A stretch of DNA of 40,332 nucleotides from an uncultured Bacteroidota bacterium (lineage in GTDB: Bacteria; Bacteroidota; Bacteroidia; Bacteroidales; 4484-276): contig CAJATL010000314.1 in assembly GCA_903944895.1 (NCBI GenBank), positions 1 to 40,332 of the forward strand. Direction: 5' to 3'. The notes beneath the pieces were generated by a model, which was not told the DNA's origin, did no database searches, and saw only the letters and a program-made list of their open reading frames with translations. This document shows, piece after piece, positions 25,517 through 34,806 of this stretch. Both the position numbers and the translations under genes were made by a program. How positions within the stretch are numbered: position 1 is the stretch's first letter; each line of letters starts with the position of its first letter.

Positions 25517-26353
25517 TTATTTTTCGATAAGCCGGATTCCGTCCTTTTCGATCATTACAATTTTTTGCTTGTACAAAGAACCAATTGCCTTTTTGAAAGT
25601 TTTTTTGCTCATCTCCAGATGACGGGCAATTTCTTCGGGTTCGCTGTTGTCGGTGAGTGGCAAAAAGCCATCCTTCGTTTGAAGGATTTCCAGAATCCTG
25701 GCTGCGCTGGGTTCGATATTGCCAACCCCCGGCATTTGCAGTTGCACATCAATTTTGTGGTCGTCGCGGATTTTCGAAATATACCCTTTCCTGATGTCGC
25801 CCGGCGTTACCTGTGCAAAAAATTCGTTGTGATAAACCAGACCTTTGTGGAGGTTGTTGATGATAACGTTGACGCCCAGATCTGTTGTTTCCCAGATCAT
25901 CACTTCAACTTCATCGCCTTCTTTTACGGTAAGTTGCTCGTTGTTTAAAAACCTGTTTATTTTCGCGGAAGCCACAAGCCGGTCGGTTTGTTCGTCGAGG
26001 TAGAGATAAACCATGTACCATCTGCCTTTCAACATTTTGGTTCCTTGTTCGCGAAACGGGACAAATAGATTTTTTTCAAGCCCCCAGTCGAGGAAAGCAC
26101 CGATTTGATTGACCATGACCGCCTGCAACACTGCAAATTGATGAAGCTGGATTTTTGGCCGCAGGTTTGTCGAAACCAGCCGGTCTTCGCTGTCGCGATA
26201 AACGAAAACCTCAATTTCGCTGTCGACCGAAATTTCTTTGGGGACATATTTTCCAGGCAGCAAAACCTCATGGCCTTCATCATCTCCGAGAAAAGCACCC
26301 ACGGAGGTTTCTCTTAACACTTTAAGCGTGTTGTATTTTCCAATTTCTATCAT
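25517..26353 (-). CDS. CvfB family S1-type RNA-binding protein
   Basis: This 278-aa protein has the architecture of CvfB/YitL: tandem S1-like OB folds across residues 1-210 (VGAFLGDDEGHEVLLPGKYV and QIGAFLDWGLEKNLFVPF are the conserved strands) and a C-terminal winged helix (about 220-278, EEIARHLEMSKKTFKKAIGSLYKQ). CvfB influences virulence gene expression and binds RNA in Gram-positive bacteria; the Bacteroidota homologues have unproven targets. It has no signal peptide, and its length is normal for the family. Confidence 0.92.
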   Translation of the reverse strand: MIEIGKYNTLKVLRETSVGAFLGDDEGHEVLLPGKYVPKEISVDSEIEVFVYRDSEDRLVSTNLRPKIQLHQFAVLQAVMVNQIGAFLDWGLEKNLFVPFREQGTKMLKGRWYMVYLYLDEQTDRLVASAKINRFLNNEQLTVKEGDEVEVMIWETTDLGVNVIINNLHKGLVYHNEFFAQVTPGDIRKGYISKIRDDHKIDVQLQMPGVGNIEPSAARILEILQTKDGFLPLTDNSEPEEIARHLEMSKKTFKKAIGSLYKQKIVMIEKDGIRLIEK

Positions 26354-26391
26354 CTGATTATTTTATTATTAGCAAGTTGAGACCTGAATAT

Positions 26392-27459
26392 TTATTGTAG
26401 TTTGAAATTCATTTTCACAGGATTATGATCGGAATATTCGAAGCCAAGGTCGATAGTCCGGATATTTTCGCAAAGGACGTTTGGTGAAACCAGGAAATAA
26501 TCGAGAATAGTGGTTTTTGTAGTGCCTTTTGCGAATGGTGCGTCGGCAAAGCGATTAGATGGCGTTGCATTATCAAAAGCCCATTGCCAGCCATCGGGCA
26601 TCAAATGGCCGGAGGTATCCGAAACATCGTTTCCAACACCAATATCACCGGTTTTTATGAGCGTAGAATCGTATCCCGGAGGGTTCAGGTTCCAGTCGCC
26701 ACCAATGATTACATAGTTTCCTTTCTGGAATTCTTCGGTCGCTGTTTGCTTGAGAACATTCAGTTCGGCCATCCGTAAAGTACCATCGTCAAAGGCCGAA
26801 TTGTGGGTGTTGATCATAACGAGCACTTTTCCCGAATTTAACACAAAACGCTGAATGACGAAACAGCGGTCGAGCATAAACAGGTTTGTCGGCCATTTAA
26901 AATTGCCTTCAAAACTTACCCTTTCCGATGACCGGGCTGTGTACCGCGAAAAACTCACCACACCCGAAAGAACCTTTCCCATTGGCCTGTTTACAGGAAG
27001 CGGCACAAATGTCACCTCATAATTTGCGGCAAAAACTGATTCGTAAGCTGGCAGGATTTCCTGCAACTTCTCCACCTGGTTTTCGCGAAATGACCGGTGT
27101 GATTTTTTATCAACTTCCTGAAGAAAAATGAAATCGATGGAATCGTTTTGCTGAATGAATTTTTTTATCCCATCCAGGCAGGTGTTGTTATAATCGCGTT
27201 TTGGCCTGACCTTTTTACCGCCATCATAAAAGAAATCCATTTCACTGCCCAGGCCGGCATAGCCAATGTTCCAGATCAGCACGCTGAATTGTTTGTTTTC
27301 GACGACGTCAGCAGTTGCTTTGCCTGAAGGTTTCAGTATTTCCCTTGCCGGAGGCTTGAAATCACTGAAGGTAGCTATCAAAACGACAACTACAATTAAA
27401 ACAACTACCACTGCAATGAAGCCACCCATAATTTTAAATCCGGTTCTGATAATGCTCAT
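26392..27459 (-). CDS. Endonuclease/exonuclease/phosphatase family protein, membrane-anchored
   Basis: The protein is 355 aa from the ATG at 27459; a TTG three codons upstream is possible but unneeded. A single N-terminal membrane helix (VVVVLIVVVVLIATF, about 15-30) anchors or exports it. The catalytic pattern of the family is intact: LQEVDKKSH (metal-binding Glu), GGDWNLNP (Asp/Asn), and YSDHNPVKM near the end (Asp-His pair). Members include nucleases, sphingomyelinases and inositol phosphatases; the substrate cannot be told here. It is transcribed away from the GH3 gene. Confidence 0.88.
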   Translation of the reverse strand: MSIIRTGFKIMGGFIAVVVVLIVVVVLIATFSDFKPPAREILKPSGKATADVVENKQFSVLIWNIGYAGLGSEMDFFYDGGKKVRPKRDYNNTCLDGIKKFIQQNDSIDFIFLQEVDKKSHRSFRENQVEKLQEILPAYESVFAANYEVTFVPLPVNRPMGKVLSGVVSFSRYTARSSERVSFEGNFKWPTNLFMLDRCFVIQRFVLNSGKVLVMINTHNSAFDDGTLRMAELNVLKQTATEEFQKGNYVIIGGDWNLNPPGYDSTLIKTGDIGVGNDVSDTSGHLMPDGWQWAFDNATPSNRFADAPFAKGTTKTTILDYFLVSPNVLCENIRTIDLGFEYSDHNPVKMNFKLQ

Positions 27460-27544
27460 TTTGTGCAATCCAAAAGTCTATAAAATAATAAAAAATTGAT
27501 TAACAGTAGATTATAAAATTCGTAAAACAAAAAGCTTATTTTTA

Positions 27545-27552
27545 TAATTTTG
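27545..27552 (+). promoter_or_regulatory. Candidate -7 element TAATTTTG upstream of the GH3 gene
   Basis: It matches the Bacteroidota TAnnTTTG -7 consensus 46 bases before the TTG start. No good -33 TTTG is seen at the expected distance. Confidence 0.35.
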
Positions 27553-27597
27553 CTGCGAAGTTATGAATTTAAAAGATAAACCTAAACATTATCAGTT

Positions 27598-29151
27598 TTG
27601 CCAATCATAGGATCAATCATAAAGCGCGCTATCGAGCTGAGAAGCCTCAGTGATAAGGAAAATTTCAAGAGTTTTGACGGCTGTAAAGCACAGCAGGCTG
27701 TTCTGAAAAAGCTATTGCGAAAGGCTCAGTTTACCCATTTTGGTGAAGCTTATCAGTTTTCCGAAATTCTCAGGTCGGATAACGTGTACGCCGAATTCAA
27801 AAAGAATGTGCCGGTTCACGATTACAATACCATATTTAAGAAATGGTGGTACCGGTCGCTCAACGGGGAGCCTTATATTACCTGGCCCGGCAAAGTAAAA
27901 CATTTTGCGCTTAGTTCGGGTACTTCCGAGGCATCGAGTAAATACATCCCGGTAACCAACGAGATGCTGAAATCGATCCAACGCACCAGTGTAAGGCAAT
28001 TGCTTTCGCTTGCACAGTATAATTTCCCTCCCGAATTTTTCGAAAAAGGGAAAGGGATTTTAATGTTGGGAGGAAGCACGCATCTGCAGTTTAATGGCAC
28101 CTATTATGAAGGCGATCTGTCAGGGATTACTACCGGAAATATCCCGTTTTGGTTTCAGGTTTTTTATAAACCCGGCCGGCGCATCTCCAAGGAACGCGAC
28201 TGGTCAGTAAAACTCGACGAGATTGTTCGGAATGCGCCAAACTGGGACATCGGCGTTATCGTTGGCGTTCCGGCCTGGCTGCAAATATTGCTTGAGCGGA
28301 TTGTCGAAAAGTACCAGTTAAAGACCATCCACGACATCTGGCCAAATCTTTCGATTTATGTGCATGGTGGTGTTTCGCTGGCCCCTTATGTCAAAGGTTT
28401 TGAGCGGCTTCTTGCACGTCCGCTCACCTACATGGAGACTTATCTGGCATCCGAAGGTTTTATCGCCTATCAGAAAAGGCCACACGTAAATTCGATGCAG
28501 TTGTCGCTCGACACAGGCTTGTTTTTCGAGTTTGTCCCTTTTAACGAATCGAACTTTAAATATGACGGGAATCTGGTTAAAAATCCGACAGCTATCACGT
28601 TACAAGATGTTGAAGAAGACAAGGAATATGCCTTGCTCATCAGTTCAAATGCCGGAGCGTGGCGCTACCTGATTGGAGATACGATAAAGTTTACGTCCAA
28701 AAAATTAAACGAAATCAGGATTACCGGCCGCACCAAGCATTATCTCAGCCTTTGTGGCGAACACCTCTCCCAGGAAAATATGAACCGGGCCGTCGAAATG
28801 ATGAGCAGCAATCTTAATATTGAGATCAGGGAATTTACCGTTGCCGGGATAAAACATGGAAGCATGTTTGCTCATAAATGGTTCCTCGGCACCGACGATA
28901 ACCTTGATCCGGATGTTGCCCGCGATATGATTGATGCGAATTTAAAAATTCTGAACGACGATTATCGTGTAGAAAGAATTGCTGCTATTAAGGAAGTTAT
29001 TGTCGAAGTTTTACCATCGAAAGTATTTTATCAGTGGCTGAAAGAAAACGGTAAAGAAGGGGCGCAAATCAAATTTCCACGGGTAATTAAAGCAAAACAA
29101 ATAGAAGATTGGGAAGCCTTTATCAAAAACTTTAAAAAAGCAAATCCTTAA
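27598..29151 (+). CDS. GH3 auxin-responsive promoter family protein (acyl-adenylate type), TTG start
   Basis: This 517-aa protein matches the GH3 family throughout: LSSGTSEASSKYIPVTNEML (residues 102-121) is the nucleotide-binding region, followed by the IYVHGGVSLAPYVKGF and ITGRTKHYLSLCGEHLSQEN segments. Plant members join amino acids to hormones; bacterial substrates are unknown. The start is TTG at 27598, because the frame has a TAA at 27583 and no ATG or GTG in between, and the encoded MPIIGSIIKRAIEL is the expected N-terminus. A TAATTTTG element at 27545-27552 could be its -7 box. It is followed by a LysE exporter gene 11 bases later. Confidence 0.92.
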   Translation: MPIIGSIIKRAIELRSLSDKENFKSFDGCKAQQAVLKKLLRKAQFTHFGEAYQFSEILRSDNVYAEFKKNVPVHDYNTIFKKWWYRSLNGEPYITWPGKVKHFALSSGTSEASSKYIPVTNEMLKSIQRTSVRQLLSLAQYNFPPEFFEKGKGILMLGGSTHLQFNGTYYEGDLSGITTGNIPFWFQVFYKPGRRISKERDWSVKLDEIVRNAPNWDIGVIVGVPAWLQILLERIVEKYQLKTIHDIWPNLSIYVHGGVSLAPYVKGFERLLARPLTYMETYLASEGFIAYQKRPHVNSMQLSLDTGLFFEFVPFNESNFKYDGNLVKNPTAITLQDVEEDKEYALLISSNAGAWRYLIGDTIKFTSKKLNEIRITGRTKHYLSLCGEHLSQENMNRAVEMMSSNLNIEIREFTVAGIKHGSMFAHKWFLGTDDNLDPDVARDMIDANLKILNDDYRVERIAAIKEVIVEVLPSKVFYQWLKENGKEGAQIKFPRVIKAKQIEDWEAFIKNFKKANP

Positions 29152-29162
29152 CAGCCCAGCCA

Positions 29163-29801
29163 ATGATACATCCATTTATCGAAGGAGCAATTTTAGGCTT
29201 AACGCTTTCGGTTTTATTTGGCCCTGCACTTTTTGCTTTGCTTCAAACCAGTATTCACCGGGGTTTCCGATCGGGTGCATGGTTGGCGCTTGGCATTTCG
29301 ATAAGTGATGTTGCGCTTGTATTTTTGTGTTTTATTGGTGCTCTACAGATTTTGTCGAACGATCATAACCGCTTATTCTTTGGAATAGTTAGCGGGTTTT
29401 TGCTGATAGGTTTTGGAATTGCAACCTACAAACGCAAAATTCACATCAAAAATAATCAGGATGGTGTTGAAGAAAAAAAGCCAGGCTGGTTCACTTATGT
29501 TTTAAAAGGGTTTTTTTTAAACATCACCAATCCCTTTGCCTGGATTTTCTGGATGGGTGCAACCGTGGGAGTAACTTCAAATTATGGCGAAAAAACCGAT
29601 GATGCCATCCTGTTTTTTACGGGTGTACTTTTTACAATTATTGTTACCGATGTGCTGAAAGTTTATATTGCAAAAAGGCTTAAGCGTTACCTTAACCCGC
29701 AAAACATCAGTAAAATCAATAAATTTGTCGGGATACTGTTATTTTCTTTTGGAATAATTCTGATGGTCAGGGTTTTGATTTATCATTATTACCTGCTGTA
29801 A
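29163..29801 (+). CDS. LysE family exporter
   Basis: This 212-aa protein has about six hydrophobic membrane segments and the LysE-family N-terminus IHPFIEGAILGLTLSVLFGP (residues 2-21) with the conserved proline and glycine pattern. The ISDVALVFLCF and NPFAWIFWMG segments also fit. LysE members export amino acids or related small molecules across the inner membrane. It follows the GH3 gene by 11 bases and is probably co-transcribed, which makes export of a GH3 product or substrate an open possibility. It is convergent with recJ, nine bases away. Confidence 0.88.
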   Translation: MIHPFIEGAILGLTLSVLFGPALFALLQTSIHRGFRSGAWLALGISISDVALVFLCFIGALQILSNDHNRLFFGIVSGFLLIGFGIATYKRKIHIKNNQDGVEEKKPGWFTYVLKGFFLNITNPFAWIFWMGATVGVTSNYGEKTDDAILFFTGVLFTIIVTDVLKVYIAKRLKRYLNPQNISKINKFVGILLFSFGIILMVRVLIYHYYLL

Positions 29802-29810
29802 ACCGGCCAT

Positions 29811-31577
29811 TTAATAGTCGTACTCTTCGGTTGGTTTGATATCCTTAATATTTAGCTGAAGCGAAACGTGGCCGTTCCATTCGTTTTCTTCGATATGATA
29901 GCAAATCGAGAAATGCTTTCCGCTTTGAATGATCGGGAGTTTATCGCCTTGCTGAAAGGCAATGCCGCTCACCGGAAAACCTGAAATATCAGGATGAATT
30001 ACGCTTAATTTAAGATGATTCTTGCCTACAATACAGGCATAACCTGTGTCGACAACGCCTTCTGACATAAATGTAGGCGACATATTTTCGGGGCCAAACG
30101 GGGCAAATTGCCGGAGAATTTTATAAAAATTGGTGCTGATATTATTCAGTTTGATTTTTGCATCAATTTCGATTTCCGGAATCAGCATGTGGTCTTCAAT
30201 GGTCTCGGACACAATTTCCTCAAAACGGTCCCTGAAGGCATCAAAATTTTCGGGTTTTATCGAAAGTCCTGCGGCATATTTATGCCCGCCGAAGTGTTCG
30301 AGCAAATCATAGCAGTGGTCGATGGCGTTATAAATATCAAAATCTTTAACCGAACGCGCTGAGCCGGTTATCAGGCCATTTGATTTTGTTAACACGATGG
30401 TAGGCCGGTAATACGATTCGGTCATTCGGGAGGCAACAATGCCAAGCACGCCTTTGTGCCAGTCGGGATGATAAACGATGGTTGCTTTTTTACCGGAGTT
30501 GAGCTGATCCTGCGAAATGATTTCGAGGGCATGCTGGGTAATCTGCATGTCGAGATTTCGCCGTTCGGTATTAAACTGGTTTATTTGCTGCGCCCGTTCG
30601 ATAGCAACTTCGATGGTATTGCTGATGAGCAGTTCCACTGAGTTTTTCCCGCTTTCCATGCGTCCTGCGGCATTTATCCTTGGCCCGATCAGAAACACCA
30701 GGTCGCTGATGGTCAATTTGCGGTTAAATACAAACTCTTCTTCAACAAAACTAAAATCCGGTTTCTTTTTGATGTTGCTGTAATGAAGAATTGCTGTGAA
30801 TGCGGGACGCGGGTTTGAGTTTATCAGTTTGAGGCCGTAGTAGGCTAAAATTCTGTTTTCGCCGGTAATGGGGACAATGTCGGAAGCAATGCTTACCACC
30901 ACAAGATCAAGGAATTTCTCGAGTGGTTTAAAAGGCATGGCATTTCGTTTCGAAAAGGCCTGTACAAGTTTAAAGCCAAGGCCGCAGCCCGAAAGCTCTT
31001 TATAAGGATAATTACAATCGGCTTGTTTTGGGTCAAGAATTGCACTCGCCGGGGGAAGGACATCGCCCGGACGGTGATGGTCAACCACAATAAAGTCAAC
31101 GCCAAGGCTTGCTGCGTAGGTGATGTTTCCAACAGCTTTTATTCCACAATCAAGCGCAATGACCAAAGCAAAATTATTATCATGTGCAAAATCAACACCT
31201 GCTTTCGAAATTCCGTATCCTTCACTGTAGCGGTCGGGGATATAAAAATCGATGTCTTTGTAGATCGATTTCAGAAAAGTGTACACCAACGAAACTGCCG
31301 TGGTGCCGTCAACATCATAATCGCCGTAAACAAGAATTTTTTCGTGGTTTGTGATGGCAGTTTCAATACGGTCGATGGCTTTATCCATGTCTTTCATCAG
31401 AAATGGATCGTGCAATTGTAAGAGTTTAGGTCGGAAAAATGTCTTGGCTTCGTTAAAATTTGTTACTCCCCGTTGAGCCAGGAGTGCTGCCAATAAAGTG
31501 CTTATGTTCAAGGCACGGGATAGTTCAAGTACGATGTCCTGATCTACTTTTTCCTTAACTACCCAGCGTCTTTCCAT
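29811..31577 (-). CDS. recJ: Single-stranded-DNA exonuclease RecJ
   Basis: This 588-aa protein has the RecJ motifs in order: YGDYDVDGTT (motif I, residues 84-93), ALDCGI (141-146), VVDHHRPGD (motif III, 164-172), a GPRINAAGRM segment, and the DHHA1 substrate-recognition motif GGHKYAAGLSI. RecJ degrades single-stranded DNA 5' to 3' in recombination and mismatch repair and needs Mn/Mg ions. The length is close to the typical 560-590 aa. It stands alone and is convergent with lysE. Confidence 0.96.
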   Translation of the reverse strand: MERRWVVKEKVDQDIVLELSRALNISTLLAALLAQRGVTNFNEAKTFFRPKLLQLHDPFLMKDMDKAIDRIETAITNHEKILVYGDYDVDGTTAVSLVYTFLKSIYKDIDFYIPDRYSEGYGISKAGVDFAHDNNFALVIALDCGIKAVGNITYAASLGVDFIVVDHHRPGDVLPPASAILDPKQADCNYPYKELSGCGLGFKLVQAFSKRNAMPFKPLEKFLDLVVVSIASDIVPITGENRILAYYGLKLINSNPRPAFTAILHYSNIKKKPDFSFVEEEFVFNRKLTISDLVFLIGPRINAAGRMESGKNSVELLISNTIEVAIERAQQINQFNTERRNLDMQITQHALEIISQDQLNSGKKATIVYHPDWHKGVLGIVASRMTESYYRPTIVLTKSNGLITGSARSVKDFDIYNAIDHCYDLLEHFGGHKYAAGLSIKPENFDAFRDRFEEIVSETIEDHMLIPEIEIDAKIKLNNISTNFYKILRQFAPFGPENMSPTFMSEGVVDTGYACIVGKNHLKLSVIHPDISGFPVSGIAFQQGDKLPIIQSGKHFSICYHIEENEWNGHVSLQLNIKDIKPTEEYDY

Positions 31578-31785
31578 GTAAAATTAATTTTTGTAAAGAT
31601 ATGAATATTCATTTTACGTGAGGGATTCAAACAATAATTTTGTCAGGCATTTTTTATCGAAAGCCTATTAAAATATTGATCAACAACAAATAAGCCTTAA
31701 AAGGAAGGATTTATTTTTTGCAAAAAGACGAACAATACCATCACTTTTCAAATAATAGTAACAATAAAAGCGATGATGTGAAAGC

Positions 31786-33030
31786 TTAAATTCCAAACCT
31801 GATAGCCTCAACCGGGTCGAGGCGTGATGCAACCCAGGCAGGGACAAATCCGGAAACAAGTCCGATCAGTGTCGAAATTCCAATCCCGATAGCGATATTT
31901 TGTTGGGTGAGAATTAACGGAAACGAAAAGGAGCTTTGCAAGGAAAGCGTTAAAATATAAACCAGCAGCAAACCCACAATCCCGCCAAGAATCGATAGAA
32001 AAACAGCTTCAAACAAAAATTCGAGCAGGATGAAATATTTTTTGGCCCCGATAGCTTTTTGAATGCCTATAATATTTGTTCGCTCACGTACCGAAACAAA
32101 CATGATGTTGGCGATACCAAAGCCTCCCACGAGGAGCGAAAATCCGCCAATAATCCATCCGATAATCGAAATCCCGCTGAAAAATGCCTGCAAACCCTGG
32201 TTGATGACGCTCACTTCGTTGAGTGCAAAATTGTTTTCGGCACCGGGTTTTATCTTTCTGAGCGAACGCATGATGCCGGTAAGTTCATCGATAAGTTCCT
32301 GGTTTGAGACATTTTCTCTGGCTTTAACCATAATTGTAGAACCCACATTACGGGTATTTATATAATTGCGTGCAAAGTTGAGCGGCAAATAAACCTGTTT
32401 GTCGGTGGAATTTCCAAATGAGCCATCACCCTGCTCCACGAGTACACCGATAACCGTGGCTTTTATCCCAAAGAGTTTGATGCTTTTGCCCAGAGGATCC
32501 ATATTTGGAAAAAGATTTTCGGCGACTTCGGCTCCAATAATGGCAACATTTCTGCCGGCTGTCGATTCGACGTTGGTGAAATATCGGCCATCCTGGATAT
32601 TTACGATCATCACTTTGTCGTACTGGTGCGAAATACCGAATATTCCAACATTATCCATGCTGTTGCTCATGTATTTTGCGGTACGGCTGGTGTTGAACAT
32701 CATAGCCACCGCTTCGGAAGCCTTGCTGCGGCGTTGTATTTCTTCCATTTCATCAAAAGTGGCTTCGGGCCGGTTTAAATATTTCCACCAGGGATAATCG
32801 CCGCCCATCGCCCACGGCCATTTCTGAATAAAAATAATGTTATCGCCCAGTTCGCTTAGACTTTGGCGAACACTTCGTTCCAACGAATCGAACACGGTAA
32901 GCACCGAAATAACGGATAAAATCCCGATTGTAATTCCAAGAAGCGAAAGGATGGTCCGGACTTTATTTACTATAATCGCTTGTAATGCAAACAGGTAACT
33001 TTCTCTGATGAGTTTTATGATCAAAAACAT
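31786..33030 (-). CDS. MacB/FtsX-type ABC transporter permease
   Basis: The protein is 414 aa from the ATG at 33030 (MFLIIKLIRESYLFALQAI). Upstream in-frame starts at 33069 (ATG) and 33096 (TTG) exist but add a sequence without the family pattern. It has one N-terminal membrane helix (TILSLLGITIGILSVISVLTV split over the inner membrane), a large periplasmic domain (about residues 60-280) and three C-terminal helices containing FGIANIMFVSVRERTNIIGI, the FtsX-domain hallmark. Such permeases work with a MacB-type ATPase and often with an HlyD-type adaptor; neither is adjacent. The ending SRLDPVEAIRFG is the conserved C-terminus of the family. Confidence 0.92.
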   Translation of the reverse strand: MFLIIKLIRESYLFALQAIIVNKVRTILSLLGITIGILSVISVLTVFDSLERSVRQSLSELGDNIIFIQKWPWAMGGDYPWWKYLNRPEATFDEMEEIQRRSKASEAVAMMFNTSRTAKYMSNSMDNVGIFGISHQYDKVMIVNIQDGRYFTNVESTAGRNVAIIGAEVAENLFPNMDPLGKSIKLFGIKATVIGVLVEQGDGSFGNSTDKQVYLPLNFARNYINTRNVGSTIMVKARENVSNQELIDELTGIMRSLRKIKPGAENNFALNEVSVINQGLQAFFSGISIIGWIIGGFSLLVGGFGIANIMFVSVRERTNIIGIQKAIGAKKYFILLEFLFEAVFLSILGGIVGLLLVYILTLSLQSSFSFPLILTQQNIAIGIGISTLIGLVSGFVPAWVASRLDPVEAIRFGI

Positions 33031-33174
33031 ATTGTTTTGGATATTTCTAATTTTCTGTAAAAGTAACATTAAGAAATATCGAACCGGAATAAACAAACTA
33101 AAATTTCTTTTACGGCTAATCCGAAATAATTTTGAATCATTAAAAATTTAGCACAAAACAATGTATTTTTTCCC

Positions 33175-33182
33175 TAATTTTG
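33175..33182 (+). promoter_or_regulatory. Candidate purH promoter -7 element
   Basis: TAATTTTG fits the Bacteroidota TAnnTTTG consensus 59 bases before the purH ATG, with TTTAG at 33147-33151 as a possible -33 element. A second identical TAATTTTG lies at 33127-33134. Confidence 0.45.
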
Positions 33183-33240
33183 CCGCCTTTTAAACGCTAA
33201 ACGTTTTATTTTAAATCAGATACTTTTATTAAGCTACTCG

Positions 33241-34767
33241 ATGAACAATCTAAAGAGAATAAAGTCTTCACTGGTCTCGGTTTACGACAAAACCGGGCTT
33301 GAGGATATTGTAAGAGCGTTGCATCGGCTTGAAATCAAAATCTATTCGACCGGGGGGACTTTTGATTTTATTACAAACCTCGGAATCGTGGCTACGCCTG
33401 TTGAAGACCTCACTGCTTATCCTTCGATTCTTGGTGGCCGGGTTAAAACACTTCATCCTAAAGTTTTCGGAGGAATCCTTGGCCGCCGCGATCATCCCGG
33501 CGACGTTGAGGAATTTAAAAGCTACGAAATTCCCGAAATCGACCTTGTTATAGTTGATTTGTATCCTTTCGAAAAAACCGTTGCCTCTACTGATGATGAA
33601 TCTGAGATTATCGAAAAAATAGATATAGGCGGAATCAGCCTCATCCGCGCAGCAGCGAAAAATTATAATGATGTCGTAATTATTCCTTCCAAAGATAATT
33701 ATGGCGAATTGCTCGAAATACTTCAAAACAACCAGGGAGAGACCACTCACGAACAACGAAAATATTTCGCAACGCAGGCCTTCAATGTTTCGTCGCATTA
33801 CGACACGGCCATCTTTAACTATTTTAACCGCAAGGCCAGCCTTCCTGTTTTTAAGCAAAGCATTCAAAATATCAGTGTTTTACGATATGGCGAAAATCCA
33901 CATCAGCAAGGTGTTTTTTATGGTGATTTGAATTTGGTTTTTGAACAGCTTCACGGTAAAACAATATCTTACAATAACCTGCTCGATATAGATGCCGCTA
34001 TTGCTTTGATTGACGATTTCCGGGAGCCGACCTTTGCAATTATCAAACACAATAATGCCTGCGGGCTGGCTTCACGCGAACATTTACCTGAAGCATGGCA
34101 GGCAGCACTTGCCGGAGATCCGGTTTCGGCATTTGGTGGCGTTTTAATCACCAACCGCGAAGTTGATCACCAAACTGCCGTCGAAATCAACAAGCTGTTT
34201 TTTGAGATTATCCTGGCACCATCTTATCAGGTTGAAGCCCTTGAAATTCTTATTTCGAAGAAAAACAGAATAATTTTACAAAGAAAACCGTTAACGCTGC
34301 CAGGTAAACAATTCAGGACGGTGTTAAACGGAGTCATTCAACAGGACAAGGATTTGAAGGTTGAAAATGTACAGGATTTGAAAGTTGTTACAACGAAATC
34401 GCCAACACAGGAAGAAATTTCGGATTTGTTGTTTGCAAATATTATTGTAAAACACTCAAAGTCGAATGCCATTGTTTTGGTAAAGGATAAACAACTTCTT
34501 GCCAGCGGGGTTGGACAGACTTCGAGGGTTGATGCTTTAAAACAAGCCATTTCAAAAGCTCAGTCATTTGGTTTCGATCTGAGCGGCGCTGTGATGGCTT
34601 CTGATGCTTTTTTCCCTTTCGCCGATTCGGTGGAAATTGCTTACAATGCCGGTATTACGGCAGTAATTCAACCTGGTGGATCAGTAAAAGATCAGGAATC
34701 GGTTGATTTTTGCAACAAACATGATGTGCCGATGATCTTCACAGGTTTCAGGCATTTTAAACATTAG
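33241..34767 (+). CDS. purH: Bifunctional AICAR formyltransferase / IMP cyclohydrolase PurH
   Basis: This 508-aa protein, of normal length, has the N-terminal IMP cyclohydrolase (MGS-like) domain with SVYDKTGL (13-20), YSTGGT, LGGRVKTLHPKV and IDIGGISLIRAAAKN, then the AICAR transformylase domain with RYGENPHQ, IKHNNACGLA (usually KHxNPCG), SAFGGVL and GVGQTSRVDA. It catalyses the last two steps of purine synthesis. In Bacteroidota purH often precedes mreB, as here (39-base gap). The Ala in KHNNACG replaces the usual Pro and is likely tolerated. Confidence 0.97.
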   Translation: MNNLKRIKSSLVSVYDKTGLEDIVRALHRLEIKIYSTGGTFDFITNLGIVATPVEDLTAYPSILGGRVKTLHPKVFGGILGRRDHPGDVEEFKSYEIPEIDLVIVDLYPFEKTVASTDDESEIIEKIDIGGISLIRAAAKNYNDVVIIPSKDNYGELLEILQNNQGETTHEQRKYFATQAFNVSSHYDTAIFNYFNRKASLPVFKQSIQNISVLRYGENPHQQGVFYGDLNLVFEQLHGKTISYNNLLDIDAAIALIDDFREPTFAIIKHNNACGLASREHLPEAWQAALAGDPVSAFGGVLITNREVDHQTAVEINKLFFEIILAPSYQVEALEILISKKNRIILQRKPLTLPGKQFRTVLNGVIQQDKDLKVENVQDLKVVTTKSPTQEEISDLLFANIIVKHSKSNAIVLVKDKQLLASGVGQTSRVDALKQAISKAQSFGFDLSGAVMASDAFFPFADSVEIAYNAGITAVIQPGGSVKDQESVDFCNKHDVPMIFTGFRHFKH

Positions 34768-34806
34768 TACGAATAACATTTTTAAAGAAATTATTGATAA
34801 ATTATC

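Noticed and set aside
33268-33867. 199-residue antisense frame within purH
   Set aside because: PurH motifs cover the region, and the antisense frame has no recognisable feature.
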